64,000 nt of DNA, taken from assembly GCA_024235695.1 (NCBI GenBank), contig JACKLX010000010.1:62001-126000 (forward strand), in the 5' to 3' direction. Shown here piece after piece: positions 8,820-18,703 of this stretch. The translations under genes were made by a program, and so were the position numbers. Position 1 is the stretch's first letter. Each line of letters opens with the position of its first letter. Under the pieces are notes generated by a model. It was not told where the DNA came from. It saw nothing but the letters and a program-made list of their open reading frames with translations, and ran no database searches. The DNA comes from Accumulibacter sp. Its GTDB lineage: Bacteria; Pseudomonadota; Gammaproteobacteria; Burkholderiales; Rhodocyclaceae.

Positions 8820-9833
8820 GTGAACGTAACGAATTTGCTGTCCTGGGCGCTCGGTTGCGCCCTCTCCGTGGCGCCTTTGGCGGCTCTTGCGGACGAGCCG
8901 ATCGTCATCAAGTTCAGTCATGTCGTGGCCAACGACACGCCCAAGGGTTTGGCTGCCGAGTTCTTCGCAAAGCGCGCCAGCGAGCTGACCAAAGGCAAGG
9001 TCAAGGTCGAGGTGTACGGTAACTCGACCCTGTACAAGGACAAGGAGGAGCTGGAAGCGCTGCAGCTCGGCGCCGTTCAGATGCTCGCTCCGTCGCTGGC
9101 CAAGTTCGGCCCGCTCGGCGTAAAGGAGTTCGAAGTCTTCGACCTGCCGTACATCTTCGACAACTACGCCGAGCTGCACAAGGTGACGCAGGGTCCGATC
9201 GGAACAGGCCTGCTGAAGAAACTCGAGCCCAAGGGCGTCACGGGTCTGGCGTTCTGGGATAACGGCTTCAAATCGTTCTCGGCGAACACACCGATCCTGA
9301 TGCCCGAGGACCTCAAGGGCAAGAAGATGCGTATACAATCGTCCAAGGTCCTCGAAGCGCAGATGCGGGCACTCAAGGCGATTCCGCAGGTCATGGCCTT
9401 CTCGGAGGTGTACCAAGCGCTGCAGACCGGCGTTGTCGATGGTACCGAGAATCCGATCTCCAACCTGTTTACCCAGAAATTCTTTGAAGTCCAGAAGCAC
9501 CTGGCGATGACCGAGCATGGTTATCTGGGTTACGCCGTGATCGTCAACAAGAAGTTCTGGGACGGCTTGCCCGCCGAAATTCGCGGCCAGCTCGAAACGG
9601 CGATGAAGGAGTCGACAGTGCACGCCAACAAGATCGCCAAAGAGCAGAACGACAAGGACCTTGAAGGGGTGAAAAAGAGCGGCAAGACGGCGATCCATGT
9701 GCCGACCCCGGAACAGCGCGCGGCTTTCAAGAAGGCCCTGATCCCCGTGCATGAAGAGATGGCGTCGCGCATCGGCAAGGACCTGCTGCAGTCGGTGTAC
9801 AAGGAGACCGGCTCCGATCCGGGCAAGCTCTGA
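8820..9833 (+). CDS. dctP: TRAP transporter solute-binding protein DctP
   Basis: The 337-residue periplasmic binding protein has a Sec signal peptide of about 24 residues ending at ALAD, and a mature start IVIKFSHVVANDTPKGLAAEFF typical of DctP. Further family blocks are DLPYIFDNYAEL, LAFWDNGFKSFSANTP, the conserved Arg in GKKMRIQSSKV, and EVYQALQTGVVDGTENPISN. The start is the GTG at 8820, which has a clear GGAGGAG ribosome site 6 nt upstream; reading further upstream removes the signal-peptide fit. It captures C4-dicarboxylates or a related acid for the DctQM proteins encoded next. It is probably activated by the divergent DctS/DctR pair. Confidence 0.93.
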   Translation: MNVTNLLSWALGCALSVAPLAALADEPIVIKFSHVVANDTPKGLAAEFFAKRASELTKGKVKVEVYGNSTLYKDKEELEALQLGAVQMLAPSLAKFGPLGVKEFEVFDLPYIFDNYAELHKVTQGPIGTGLLKKLEPKGVTGLAFWDNGFKSFSANTPILMPEDLKGKKMRIQSSKVLEAQMRALKAIPQVMAFSEVYQALQTGVVDGTENPISNLFTQKFFEVQKHLAMTEHGYLGYAVIVNKKFWDGLPAEIRGQLETAMKESTVHANKIAKEQNDKDLEGVKKSGKTAIHVPTPEQRAAFKKALIPVHEEMASRIGKDLLQSVYKETGSDPGKL

Positions 9834-9857
9834 GCACGCAAGGAACTTGGTGAACAG

Positions 9858-9890
9858 CCCGTTGGGACGCCTGGCCCAACGGGTTTTTTT
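9858..9890 (+). terminator. intrinsic terminator between dctP and dctQ (second TRAP system)
   Basis: A 9 bp perfect stem (9858-9866 with 9875-9883) with an 8 nt loop is followed by seven T. It lies just before dctQ, the same layout as in the first TRAP system, and is likely leaky so that permease subunits are made in smaller amounts. Confidence 0.85.
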
Positions 9891-9912
9891 CAGGCAGTCG
9901 GGGGACTTCTGA

Positions 9913-10611
9913 ATGAAAATACTTGATCACCTGGAGGAGTGGCTGATCACCTTCCTCATGGGGGCGGCAACGACGATCATCTTTCTGTCAGTCGCGCATC
10001 GTTACGCGGCGGGCTACCAGATCCCGATCCTGCAGGATTGGCTGCTGTCACTGAACTTTGGCTGGGCGCAGGAGCTGTGCATCATCATGTTCGTCTGGAT
10101 GGCCAAGTTCGGCGCGGCCTATGGTGTGCGTACCGGCATTCACGTCGGCGTCGACGTGATGATCAACCGCCTGGACGAAGCCAATCGCGGCCGGTTCATC
10201 GTTTTCGGCATGCTCGCCGGCGCCCTGTTTACCGGTGTGGTCGGCACCCTGGGAGCGTACTTCGTATGGGATAACGGTGCCCACTACGCGATTTTCCAGT
10301 TTTTCGGCATGGACACCACCGACATGTTCTCGGGGCCAACGACTCCCGACCTCGAATGGCCGACCTGGGTGGTCTATAGCGCCATTCCGCTCGGTTCGTC
10401 GTTGATGTGTTTCCGCTTTCTGCAGGTCACGGTGAGCTTCCTCAAGACCGGCGAGTTGCCGCACCACGATCACGGCCATGTTGAGGGACTCGACGAGGAA
10501 GGTGTTGCGGATGAGGCCGAGCCTTCCCAGATGGAGGACAGCCTGCATCCCCATGACCGGACGTACGACAAGCGTCATCCGGAAGATCGCTCGGGCAAGG
10601 GAGACAAGTAG
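9913..10611 (+). CDS. dctQ: TRAP transporter small permease DctQ
   Basis: The 232-residue protein has four hydrophobic segments (about residues 10-30, 45-70, 90-115 and 155-175) and the DctQ block FGAAYGVRTGIHVGVDVMINRLDE after the second. It forms the inner-membrane complex with DctM. The C-terminal 45 residues are hydrophilic, rich in His, Asp and Glu (a run with HHDHGHVEG), and probably lie in the cytoplasm; such a tail is variable in the family. The stop is 2 bp before the dctM ATG, so the two are probably translated together. Confidence 0.9.
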   Translation: MKILDHLEEWLITFLMGAATTIIFLSVAHRYAAGYQIPILQDWLLSLNFGWAQELCIIMFVWMAKFGAAYGVRTGIHVGVDVMINRLDEANRGRFIVFGMLAGALFTGVVGTLGAYFVWDNGAHYAIFQFFGMDTTDMFSGPTTPDLEWPTWVVYSAIPLGSSLMCFRFLQVTVSFLKTGELPHHDHGHVEGLDEEGVADEAEPSQMEDSLHPHDRTYDKRHPEDRSGKGDK

Positions 10612-10613
10612 CC

Positions 10614-11897
10614 ATGAACGCCATCATCATCTTTACCATCCTGTTGTGCCTGATGCTGACGGGCATGCCGATTTCGATCTCGCTCGGCCTGACGGTGCTC
10701 AGCTTTCTCTTTCTGTTCACTCAAGTACCGCTCGAAGCAGTGGCCCTCAAGCTGTTCACCGGTATCGAGAAGTTCGAGATCATGGCCATTCCGTTCTTCA
10801 TCCTGGCCGGGAACTTCCTGACGCATGGCGGGGTGGCGCGACGAATGATCAGGTTCGCGACGAGCATGGTCGGGCACTGGTTCGGTGGTCTCGGCCTGGC
10901 CGGTGTGCTCGCCTGTGCGCTGTTTGCCGCTGTTTCGGGATCGTCTCCCGCGACCGTCGTGGCAATCGGTTCGATCCTCATGCCGGCCATGGTCAAGGCC
11001 GGGTTCCCGAAACGCTTCGGTGCTGGAGTGATCACGACTTCCGGCGCATTGGGCATCCTGATTCCGCCGTCGATCGTCATGGTCATGTATTCCGTGGCGA
11101 CCAATACTTCGGTTGGTGCCCTGTTCATGGCCGGCGTCATCCCGGGAATCGGTCTGGCAATGGTGCTGGGCGGTGTGACGTGGTATCGCGCCAAGGCGAA
11201 CAACTACCCGCGCATGCCGAAGTCGTCACTCGGCGAGCGCTTCACGGCCTTTCGTGAATCGGCCTGGGGCCTGCTCTTGATCGTGATCGTCATGGGTGGC
11301 ATCTACAGTGGCATGTTTACGCCGACCGAAGCAGCGGCGATGAGCGCGGTCTACGCCTTCGTGGTTGCCGTCTTCGTTTATAAGGACATGGCGCTGCGCG
11401 ACGTGCCGCGGGTCCTGCTCAACTCGGCCAACATGTCGGCGATGCTGCTGTACATCATCACCAATGCCGTGCTGTTTTCGTTCATCATGACCAACGAGAA
11501 TATCCCGCAGACGCTGGCCGACTGGATGCTGGGCCACGGCCTGGGCATGATCGCCTTCCTGCTGGCGGTGAACGTCATTCTGCTGCTCGCCGGCAACTTC
11601 ATGGAGCCATCGTCGATCGTGCTGATCTTCGCGCCGATTCTCTTTCCAGTAGCGATGAAGCTGGGGATTGATCCGGTGCACTTCGGCATCCTGATGGTGG
11701 TGAACATGGAGGTGGGCATGTGCCATCCGCCGGTTGGCCTCAATCTCTACGTCGCGTCCGGGATCACCAAGATGGGGATCACCGAACTGACGGTGGCCGT
11801 CTGGCCCTGGCTGCTGTCGATGCTGGCGTTCCTGGTTCTGGTGACCTACGTGCCGATCATCTCGACCTGGCTGCCAAGCCGGCTGGGCATGATGTAG
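10614..11897 (+). CDS. dctM: TRAP transporter large permease DctM
   Basis: The 427-residue polytopic protein has the normal family length. Signatures include AVSGSSPATVVAIGS, GALGILIPPSIVMVMYSVATN, FTPTEAAAMSAVYAF, LLLAGNFMEPSSIVLI and NMEVGMCHPPVGLNLYVASG. It is the Na+- or H+-coupled channel subunit of the second TRAP system. It is closely similar to the DctM at 1123, which has an extra central insertion of about 109 residues. A GC-rich terminator follows 30 bp after the stop. Confidence 0.95.
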   Translation: MNAIIIFTILLCLMLTGMPISISLGLTVLSFLFLFTQVPLEAVALKLFTGIEKFEIMAIPFFILAGNFLTHGGVARRMIRFATSMVGHWFGGLGLAGVLACALFAAVSGSSPATVVAIGSILMPAMVKAGFPKRFGAGVITTSGALGILIPPSIVMVMYSVATNTSVGALFMAGVIPGIGLAMVLGGVTWYRAKANNYPRMPKSSLGERFTAFRESAWGLLLIVIVMGGIYSGMFTPTEAAAMSAVYAFVVAVFVYKDMALRDVPRVLLNSANMSAMLLYIITNAVLFSFIMTNENIPQTLADWMLGHGLGMIAFLLAVNVILLLAGNFMEPSSIVLIFAPILFPVAMKLGIDPVHFGILMVVNMEVGMCHPPVGLNLYVASGITKMGITELTVAVWPWLLSMLAFLVLVTYVPIISTWLPSRLGMM

Positions 11898-11926
11898 CCA
11901 AGCGGGAGAAGAACTGGTGCGGTTTG

Positions 11927-11966
11927 GGCGCGCGTGCCGCGAGGTCGGTACGCGCGCCTTGCTTTT
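11927..11966 (+). terminator. intrinsic terminator after the second dctPQM operon
   Basis: A 9 bp perfect GC stem (11927-11935 with 11950-11958) with a 14 nt loop is followed by TTGCTTTT. It separates the TRAP operon from the ndk promoter. Confidence 0.7.
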
Positions 11967-12001
11967 CGTGGGCAGGCGAATGCCGTATTGCTCCCGAGTC
12001 T

Positions 12002-12010
12002 TGGTATAAT
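12002..12010 (+). promoter_or_regulatory. probable extended -10 promoter for ndk
   Basis: The sequence TGGTATAAT is a perfect extended -10 element (TGn plus TATAAT), 71 bp before the ndk ATG in a locally AT-rich stretch. No good -35 hexamer is present at the usual distance, which extended -10 promoters can do without. Confidence 0.55.
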
Positions 12011-12081
12011 ATTAGGTTGTGTTGCTAGCGATATGATTTGTCGTTGTTTTTTTGACTACCTTTCGTTTTGGAGAACATTTC

Positions 12082-12510
12082 ATGGCCATCGAACGTACTC
12101 TTTCCATCATCAAGCCCGACGCCGTTGCCAAGAACGTGATCGGCAAGATCTACTCCCGTTTCGAAACCAACGGCCTGAAAGTGATCGCTGCCAAGCTGGC
12201 CTGGCTGTCACCGCAGGAAGCAGGCGCCTTCTACGCCGTGCACAAGGAGCGCCCCTTCTTCCACGACCTGGTGTCGTTCATGATTTCCGGACCGGTGATG
12301 GTGCAGGTTCTCGAGGGCGAGAACGCGATCGCCAAGAACCGCGAGTTGATGGGTGCGACCGATCCGAAGAAGGCCGAGCCGGGGACGATTCGCGCCGACT
12401 TCGCCGAATCGATCGACGCCAACGCCGTGCATGGGTCGGACGGCGAGGAGACGGCGAAGGTCGAGATCGCCTTCTTCTTCCCGGCGATGAACGTCTATTC
12501 GGGTCGCTAG
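12082..12510 (+). CDS. ndk: nucleoside diphosphate kinase
   Basis: The 142-residue protein matches Ndk over its whole length: [13 protein letters not shown] at the start, the nucleotide-binding region with [11 protein letters not shown], and the active-site histidine His117 in NAVHGSD, which carries the phosphate between ATP and other nucleoside diphosphates. The cytoplasmic enzyme balances NTP and dNTP pools. The ATG at 12082 has GGAG 8 nt upstream. It begins the conserved run ndk-rlmN-pilW-rodZ-ispG-hisS. Confidence 0.98.
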   Translation: MAIERTLSIIKPDAVAKNVIGKIYSRFETNGLKVIAAKLAWLSPQEAGAFYAVHKERPFFHDLVSFMISGPVMVQVLEGENAIAKNRELMGATDPKKAEPGTIRADFAESIDANAVHGSDGEETAKVEIAFFFPAMNVYSGR

Positions 12511-12529
12511 GTCGAAGCGCCCGGTTTCG

Positions 12530-13648
12530 ATGACCGCAAATCTGCTCGATTTCGATGCCGTTGGCTTGACGGCCTTTTTCGCTGAACGTGGCGAGAAGCC
12601 CTTTCGCGCCAGGCAGGTGTTGCGCTGGGTGCATCGTTGCGGGCAGGGCGACTTCGACCAGATGACCGATCTCGCGAAGAGTCTGCGCGACAAGCTCGGG
12701 GAGATGGCGGTGGTGCTGCCACCCGCCATCGTTGCCGACCGGCTTGCCGACGACGGTACCCGCAAGTTCCTGTTCGATGTCGGCGGCGGCAACGCCGTCG
12801 AATCGGTCTTCATCCCGGAGGACGATCGCGGCACGTTGTGCATCTCGACGCAGGCCGGTTGCGCGCTGGACTGCTCGTTCTGTTCGACCGGCAAGCAGGG
12901 GTTCAACCGCAACCTGACGGTCGCCGAGATCGTTGGTCAACTGTGGCAGGTGCGGCACGCGCTTGGTGCCTGCCGGCACGGCGAGACGGCATCCGAGCGA
13001 GTAATCAGCAACGTCGTGCTGATGGGTATGGGCGAGCCACTGGCCAACCTCGACAACACCGTCACGGCGCTGCGCCTGATGCTCGACGATAACGCCTACG
13101 GCCTTTCCCGCCGACGGGTCACGGTTTCCACCTCGGGCCTGGTGCCGGCGATCGATCGCCTGCGTGACGAGTGCGCGGTCGCCCTGGCCGTTTCCCTGCA
13201 TGCGCCGAACGATCGTCTGCGCGATGAGTTGGTGCCGATCAACCGCAAGTACCCGCTGGCCGCCTTGCTGGCGGCGTGTCGGCGCTACCTGCAGAAAGCA
13301 CCACGCGATTTCGTGACTTTCGAGTACGTCATGCTCGACGGGGTCAACGACGCCGATGCGCAGGCGCACGAGTTGCTGGCGCTGACCCGGGAAGTGCCGT
13401 GCAAGTTCAACCTGATTCCCTTCAACCCCTTTCCGGGCTCACCGTATCGCCGTTCGCCGGCCATCCGCATCCGCCGTTTTGCCGAGATCCTGATGGCTGA
13501 AGGGGTGGTGACGACGACGCGCAAGACGCGTGGTGACGATATCGACGCCGCCTGTGGTCAGCTTGCCGGGCAGGTGCTCGACCGCACACAGCGCACCGTC
13601 GCGCGAAGCTTTGCCCTGCGGCTCGATCGTCAAGAGGCCTGCCGATGA
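12530..13648 (+). CDS. rlmN: dual-specificity 23S rRNA/tRNA adenine-C2 methyltransferase RlmN
   Basis: The 372-residue radical-SAM enzyme has Cys111, Cys115 and Cys118 in the CxxxCxxC form CALDCSFC, which holds the 4Fe-4S cluster. The N-terminal RNA-binding domain includes [15 protein letters not shown]. The blocks [14 protein letters not shown] and [22 protein letters not shown] are characteristic, and a late Cys in [10 protein letters not shown] fits the residue that is transiently methylated. It makes 2-methyladenosine at A2503 of 23S rRNA and A37 of some tRNAs. It starts 19 bp after ndk and overlaps the next gene by 4 bp. Confidence 0.97.
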   Translation: MTANLLDFDAVGLTAFFAERGEKPFRARQVLRWVHRCGQGDFDQMTDLAKSLRDKLGEMAVVLPPAIVADRLADDGTRKFLFDVGGGNAVESVFIPEDDRGTLCISTQAGCALDCSFCSTGKQGFNRNLTVAEIVGQLWQVRHALGACRHGETASERVISNVVLMGMGEPLANLDNTVTALRLMLDDNAYGLSRRRVTVSTSGLVPAIDRLRDECAVALAVSLHAPNDRLRDELVPINRKYPLAALLAACRRYLQKAPRDFVTFEYVMLDGVNDADAQAHELLALTREVPCKFNLIPFNPFPGSPYRRSPAIRIRRFAEILMAEGVVTTTRKTRGDDIDAACGQLAGQVLDRTQRTVARSFALRLDRQEACR

Positions 13649-14457
13649 GCAGGGCGCTGTTGCTGGTGTGGTCACTGATGGTCGTGCTCGGTCTCGGTGC
13701 CTGCTCGTCGAATCCGTTCTCGGCGGCCAGTCAGGCAAAGCCAGCCGAGGACGAGCCGGATTCGCGGCGGCCGACGCCGCCTCGCGACAACCGCACGCGG
13801 GCCAAGAGTCATACCGATCTCGGCTCGCTCTACCTGCAGAACAAGAATTATCAGGTGGCGCTCGAAGAGCTGACGATGGCCATCGTGGTTGACCCGGATT
13901 ACGCCAAAGCGCACGGCACGCGCGGCCTGGTGCTTTACTACATCGGTGAGATGCAACTCGCCGACCGGGATTTCCAGAATGCCTTGAACATCGATCCCAA
14001 CGATCCCGAGCTGCACAACAACTACGGCTGGTTCCTGTGCCAGATCGGCCGGGAGAAAGAAGGGCTGCCGTTCTTGCAGCGGGCGATGAAGAACCGTCTG
14101 TACGAAACCCCGGAAAGGGCCTACGTGAACGCTGGCGCCTGCTACATCAAGCTCGGCGAGCTTGACACCGCCGAGGGCTTGATCCAGCACAGCCTGCAGA
14201 TCATGCCGAACAACCCGCAGGCGCTGCTGCAACTGGCCGACATCAATTATCGACGCGGCGACCTGCAACGCGCCAGTGATCAGCTCACGGACCTGATACG
14301 CAAGGCCAAACCGAACGCCGAGGCGTTGTGGTTGATGGTGCGGGTCGAGCGCAAACTCGGTGATCGCCTGGCAGAGGCTCGCTACACCGCCCAGTTGAAG
14401 CGAAACTTTCCGCTCTCACCGGAGGCTCAGGAACTGCTGAAAGGCAACTTCGAATGA
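13645..14457 (+). CDS. pilW: type IV pilus biogenesis/stability lipoprotein PilW (PilF)
   Basis: The 270-residue protein has a lipoprotein signal peptide with lipobox LGAC (Cys at about residue 20). About five or six tetratricopeptide repeats follow (for example [18 protein letters not shown], and [20 protein letters not shown]). This is the layout of PilF/PilW, the outer-membrane pilotin needed for assembly of the PilQ secretin in type IV pili. The position between rlmN and the rodZ-like gene is where betaproteobacteria keep it. Its start overlaps the rlmN stop (ATGA). Confidence 0.9.
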   Translation: MSRALLLVWSLMVVLGLGACSSNPFSAASQAKPAEDEPDSRRPTPPRDNRTRAKSHTDLGSLYLQNKNYQVALEELTMAIVVDPDYAKAHGTRGLVLYYIGEMQLADRDFQNALNIDPNDPELHNNYGWFLCQIGREKEGLPFLQRAMKNRLYETPERAYVNAGACYIKLGELDTAEGLIQHSLQIMPNNPQALLQLADINYRRGDLQRASDQLTDLIRKAKPNAEALWLMVRVERKLGDRLAEARYTAQLKRNFPLSPEAQELLKGNFE

Positions 14458-15458
14458 GTGATAAATCTGTATTCTCAAGCGCCGCAGAGCAGGACTTGAC
14501 GCGGCGCAACGCCTCCCCGGAGTCGATCGCCAGCGGCCAGCAGCTAGCCACTGTCGGCCAGCAACTGCGTGCTGCCCGCGAGGCCAGAGGGCTCAGCGTT
14601 GCCGACGCCGCGCAGTCGTTGAAGCTGGGACCCCGGCAGGTGATCGCACTGGAGAGCGAGGACTGGTCGTCGTTGCCCGGCAATACAATGATCCGCGGTT
14701 TTGTTCGCAACTACGCCCGCCTGCTCAATCTCGACGCCGATGCCCTGATGCGCGGCCTTGACGCCGAGCAGATGCAGCGGACACTGCAGCTCAATGTGTC
14801 GGCGGGAACCAGCGCCAGCCTGCCGCAGGCAGGCCGGCAGGCCGAGCGACGTGACTATCTGGCGATCTTTGCCGGCTTACTGCTGCTGACATTGGCGCTG
14901 ATCGCCTATCTCTACGTGCCGCAGGATTTCTGGGAGGAAAAGCTGGCCGCGCTGACCGGCAGCAGCACGCAGCAGGCTTCGGTCGAGCCGGCAAGCACGC
15001 CGGCCGTTGCCGCAACGCCGGCAGTGGTGACCGAGCCGCCAGCGGCCACACCGTCGGTCTCGGCGACCACTGCCGACGCGACCCCGGTGGCGCCGAATCA
15101 GGTCGCGGCGACGATCGCCGCCGTCCCCGGCGCGGCCGCCAAGGCGGACTTGACGCCGGCTGCCAAACCGCAACCGGGAGGGGAGCAGAAAGCGGACGCC
15201 AAACCGGCAGCAACGGCCGCTGGCAACAGCCTCAAGCTGCGTTTCGCGCAGCCGGCCTGGATAGAAGTGCGCGACGGTCGTGACGAGGTTCTCGTTTCCG
15301 GATTCAGGCCGGCCGACAGCGAACGGGAGATTACCGGACAGCCACCATTCTCGCTGGTCCTGGGCAACGCCAAACATGTGACGGTCGAGTACAACGGCAA
15401 GCCGATCGACCTCGAGCCGCACATCAGCAAGGGCGTCGCGCGGCTGACGCTCAAATGA
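14454..15458 (+). CDS. RodZ-like helix-turn-helix membrane protein (DUF4115)
   Basis: The 334-residue protein has an N-terminal Xre-type helix-turn-helix at about residues 36-100 ([19 protein letters not shown] and later [19 protein letters not shown]). One transmembrane segment lies near residues 130-150. An Ala/Pro/Thr-rich periplasmic linker follows, then a C-terminal DUF4115 domain at about 255-334 ([16 protein letters not shown]). This is the architecture of RodZ, which links MreB to the elongation machinery. In betaproteobacteria the gene lies before ispG, as here. Its start overlaps the pilW stop by 4 bp. RodZ identity is likely by architecture but sequence divergence in the linker leaves some doubt. 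Confidence 0.85.
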   Translation: MSDKSVFSSAAEQDLTRRNASPESIASGQQLATVGQQLRAAREARGLSVADAAQSLKLGPRQVIALESEDWSSLPGNTMIRGFVRNYARLLNLDADALMRGLDAEQMQRTLQLNVSAGTSASLPQAGRQAERRDYLAIFAGLLLLTLALIAYLYVPQDFWEEKLAALTGSSTQQASVEPASTPAVAATPAVVTEPPAATPSVSATTADATPVAPNQVAATIAAVPGAAAKADLTPAAKPQPGGEQKADAKPAATAAGNSLKLRFAQPAWIEVRDGRDEVLVSGFRPADSEREITGQPPFSLVLGNAKHVTVEYNGKPIDLEPHISKGVARLTLK

Positions 15459-15486
15459 CGCCCGCCGGATCAAGGGACGACAGACG

Positions 15487-16725
15487 TTGAGCGGCACGCT
15501 GCCAGGAACACAGCGTCGCCGAACGCGCGCGGTCAACATCGGCCCGGTTACCGTTGGCGGTGAGGCGCCGGTGGTCGTCCAGTCGATGACCAACACCGAT
15601 ACCGTCGACGTCGTCCGGACCGCCATCCAGTGTGCCGAACTCGCCGGCGCCGGCTCCGAGCTGGTGCGGATCACGGTCAACACAGCCGAGGCCGCGGCAG
15701 CGGTCGCGGCGATTCGCAGGCAACTCGATCGCATGGGCGTTGATGTGCCGTTGATCGGCGACTTCCACTACAACGGTCATCGCCTGCTCGCCGAACATCC
15801 GGATTGCGCCGCGACACTGGCCAAGTACCGGATCAATCCGGGCAATGTCGGGCATGGCAGAAAACGCGACGAGCAGTTCTCGCAGATGATCGAGATGGCC
15901 TGCCGCTATCAGAAGCCGGTGCGAATCGGGGTGAACTGGGGCAGTCTCGATCAGGACCTGCTGGCCCGCGTCATGGATCAGAATGCCCGCCGCACCGAGC
16001 CGCGGGACGCGATCGAGGTGATGCGCGAAGCGATGGTCGCGTCGGCGCTCGAGTCGGCGACCCGGGCCGAGGAAATCGGCCTGCCGGGCGACCGGATCAT
16101 CCTTTCGTGCAAGGTCTCGGGTGTCCAGGATCTGATCGCCATCTATCGCGAGTTGTCGCGCCGTTGCGATTACCCCTTGCATCTTGGCCTGACCGAGGCC
16201 GGCATGGGTTCCAAGGGCATCGTCGCGTCGACGGCAGCGATGGCAGTGCTGCTGCAGGAAGGTATCGGTGATACGATCCGCGTCTCGCTGACGCCGGAGC
16301 CTGGCGGCAAGCGGACGCAGGAGGTGATCGTCGCGCAGGAGATGCTGCAGACCATGGGGCTGCGCGCTTTCACGCCGATGGTCGTCGCCTGTCCGGGTTG
16401 CGGCCGGACCACCAGTACCTTCTTTCAGGAGTTGGCCCAGTCGATCCAGGATCACGTCCGCGACCGCATGCCGCAATGGCGCAGCGAGTACGATGGCGTC
16501 GAGAACATGACGCTGGCGGTAATGGGCTGTGTGGTCAATGGGCCGGGCGAGAGCAAGCACGCCAACATCGGCATCAGCCTGCCAGGTACCGGCGAAACGC
16601 CGGCGGCGCCGGTGTTCGAGGACGGCGCCAAGACGGTGACCCTGCGTGGCGACCATATTGCCGCCGAATTCACCGCCATCGTCGACGCCTACGTGGCGCG
16701 CCGCTATCAGAGAAAGAGTCGATGA
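15487..16725 (+). CDS. ispG: 4-hydroxy-3-methylbut-2-en-1-yl diphosphate synthase (IspG/GcpE)
   Basis: The 412-residue enzyme starts with a TTG at 15487 about 12 nt after an AAGGGA ribosome site. Recognisable blocks are [12 protein letters not shown] near the start, [17 protein letters not shown] and GVNWGSLD. The 4Fe-4S ligands lie in [14 protein letters not shown] and in [17 protein letters not shown]. It converts 2-C-methyl-D-erythritol 2,4-cyclodiphosphate to HMBPP in the non-mevalonate isoprenoid pathway. Its stop overlaps the hisS start. Confidence 0.97.
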   Translation: MSGTLPGTQRRRTRAVNIGPVTVGGEAPVVVQSMTNTDTVDVVRTAIQCAELAGAGSELVRITVNTAEAAAAVAAIRRQLDRMGVDVPLIGDFHYNGHRLLAEHPDCAATLAKYRINPGNVGHGRKRDEQFSQMIEMACRYQKPVRIGVNWGSLDQDLLARVMDQNARRTEPRDAIEVMREAMVASALESATRAEEIGLPGDRIILSCKVSGVQDLIAIYRELSRRCDYPLHLGLTEAGMGSKGIVASTAAMAVLLQEGIGDTIRVSLTPEPGGKRTQEVIVAQEMLQTMGLRAFTPMVVACPGCGRTTSTFFQELAQSIQDHVRDRMPQWRSEYDGVENMTLAVMGCVVNGPGESKHANIGISLPGTGETPAAPVFEDGAKTVTLRGDHIAAEFTAIVDAYVARRYQRKSR

Positions 16726-18020
16726 GCAGCCCGAAGATCCAGTCCGTTCGCGGGATGAACGATGTCCTGCCGGACGAGGCCGAATTCTGGGACATCTTCG
16801 AGGAGACCATCCGTTCGTGGCTCAAGAGCTACGGCTACCGGCCGCTGCGCCTGCCGATCGTCGAACCGACGCCGTTGTTCAAGCGTGCCATCGGCGAGGT
16901 CACCGATATCGTCGAGAAGGAGATGTACTCCTTCGTCGACAGCCTCAACGGCGAACCGCTGACGCTCCGTCCGGAGGGCACTGCCGGCTGTGTGCGAGCG
17001 GTCATCCAGCATAATCTGATCGCTCAGCAGGCCCAGCGGCTGTACTACATGGGGCAGATGTTCCGGCACGAGCGGCCACAGAAAGGGCGCTATCGTCAGT
17101 TCCACCAGGTCGGTGTCGAGGCGCTCGGCTTTGCCGGTCCGGATATCGACGCCGAACAGATCCTGATGGGCGCGCGGCTGTGGGACGATCTGGGACTGGA
17201 CGGCATCAAGCTGCAGCTCAATACTCTCGGGCAGTCTGCCGAGCGCGCCAGCCATCGCGCGGAACTGATCGGCCATTTCGAGCGCCATCGCGAACTGCTC
17301 GACGACGACGCGCAGCGGCGCTTGCACAGCAACCCGTTGCGCATCCTCGACAGCAAGAACCCGGCATTGCAGGAAATGATCCTCGGCGCGCCGAAACTGA
17401 TCGATCACCTGGGCGGCGAGTCGCTGGCGCATTTCGACGGCGTCCAGCAGGTCCTGCACGACGCCGGCCTACCTTTCGAGATCAACCCGCGGCTGGTACG
17501 CGGCCTCGACTATTACAATCTGACGGTCTTCGAGTGGGTGACCGACCGCCTGGGTGCGCAAGGGACGGTCTGTGCCGGTGGGCGTTACGATGGCCTGGTG
17601 CAGCAGCTCGGTGGCAAGCCCGCGCCGGCCTGTGGTTTCGCGATGGGCGTCGAGCGGCTGCTGGCGCTGATCGTCGACGCGGCGGGCGCGACCACTGCCC
17701 CGGCCGTCGATGTCTATCTGGTGCACCAGGGTAGCGCCGCTTCGCGTCTGGCGACGCGGGTCGCCGAAGGACTGCGCGACCAGGGCATCGACGTGCTGTT
17801 CCATTGTGGCGGCGGCAGCTTCAAGTCGCAGATGAAGAAGGCCGATGCCTCGGGTGCGGGTTTTGCGGTGATCATCGGCGATGACGAAGCCAGTGCCGGC
17901 GAGGTGACGTTGAAACCGCTGCGTCCGAATGGTGAGCAGCCGAACCAGCAGAAGCGCGTCGGCGTCGATCGCGTCGCCGACGAAATCATGAGTTCTATTC
18001 TGGATTGGGAAGAATCGTAA
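16722..18020 (+). CDS. hisS: histidyl-tRNA synthetase
   Basis: The 432-residue class II aminoacyl-tRNA synthetase begins with [13 protein letters not shown]. Motif 2 is in [17 protein letters not shown], preceded by [14 protein letters not shown]. The histidine-specific blocks are [16 protein letters not shown] and [15 protein letters not shown]-terminal anticodon-binding domain spans about residues 335-432. It charges tRNA-His in the cytoplasm. The ATG at 16722 overlaps the ispG stop (ATGA), and the hisS stop overlaps the next ATG, so the genes are translationally coupled. Confidence 0.97.
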   Translation: MSSPKIQSVRGMNDVLPDEAEFWDIFEETIRSWLKSYGYRPLRLPIVEPTPLFKRAIGEVTDIVEKEMYSFVDSLNGEPLTLRPEGTAGCVRAVIQHNLIAQQAQRLYYMGQMFRHERPQKGRYRQFHQVGVEALGFAGPDIDAEQILMGARLWDDLGLDGIKLQLNTLGQSAERASHRAELIGHFERHRELLDDDAQRRLHSNPLRILDSKNPALQEMILGAPKLIDHLGGESLAHFDGVQQVLHDAGLPFEINPRLVRGLDYYNLTVFEWVTDRLGAQGTVCAGGRYDGLVQQLGGKPAPACGFAMGVERLLALIVDAAGATTAPAVDVYLVHQGSAASRLATRVAEGLRDQGIDVLFHCGGGSFKSQMKKADASGAGFAVIIGDDEASAGEVTLKPLRPNGEQPNQQKRVGVDRVADEIMSSILDWEES

Positions 18021-18703
18021 TGGCTACCTATGACCTCGAGGAACAGGAACAGATCGCCGAGATCAGGGCGTGGTGGAAGCAGCATGGCAGCCTGGTGACC
18101 GGAATTGTCACCGTCGTCGCAATCGGCGTTCTCGCCTGGCAGGGCTGGAACTACTATCAGCGCAGTCAGACCGCCAAGGCGTCGATGGTCTACGCCAGCC
18201 TGCAGAAAGCGCTGGCCGAAAACGACTCGCAGCGGATCAAGGCGGCGAGCGGCGAACTGCTCGAGAAATTCGGCGGTACCGCCTATGCGCCGCTGGCCGC
18301 CTTGTCTACGGCCCGGGTGATGGTCGACGCCGGCGATGCGAAGACCGCCAGCCTGCAGTTGCGCTGGGTGGCGGACAACGGCCATGATGAATTGCGCGAT
18401 CTGGCACGCTTGCGTCTGGCCGCCCTGCTGCTCGACGAGCAGGCCTACGAGGAAGCCTTGAAGCAACTCGACGGCAACGTTGGCGCCGGCTTCGCCGCAC
18501 GCTTCGCCGACAGCCGCGGCGACGTTTTCCGCGCCCAGGGCAAGAAGGCGGAAGCGCGCAGTGCCTACCAGGCGGCGCTGGCGATTCTCGACCAGGGCGA
18601 TCCGACCGGCAAGGGAAAGAACACCCTGCAGGCGACCCAGGCGAATGCCGCTTACCGGGAGCTGCTGCAGCAGAAAGCCGACGCGCTTGCGGAGGGCAGT
18701 TGA
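18020..18703 (+). CDS. YfgM-like tetratricopeptide membrane protein
   Basis: The 227-residue protein has a short cytoplasmic N-terminus (DLEEQEQIAEIRAWWKQHG), one transmembrane helix at about residues 25-45, and a periplasmic part with TPR-like helices (tetratricopeptide_2 / YfgM family). YfgM associates with the Sec translocon and periplasmic chaperones and is encoded between hisS and bamB in many proteobacteria, as it is here. Its ATG overlaps the hisS stop and its stop overlaps the bamB ATG. Confidence 0.88.
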   Translation: MATYDLEEQEQIAEIRAWWKQHGSLVTGIVTVVAIGVLAWQGWNYYQRSQTAKASMVYASLQKALAENDSQRIKAASGELLEKFGGTAYAPLAALSTARVMVDAGDAKTASLQLRWVADNGHDELRDLARLRLAALLLDEQAYEEALKQLDGNVGAGFAARFADSRGDVFRAQGKKAEARSAYQAALAILDQGDPTGKGKNTLQATQANAAYRELLQQKADALAEGS

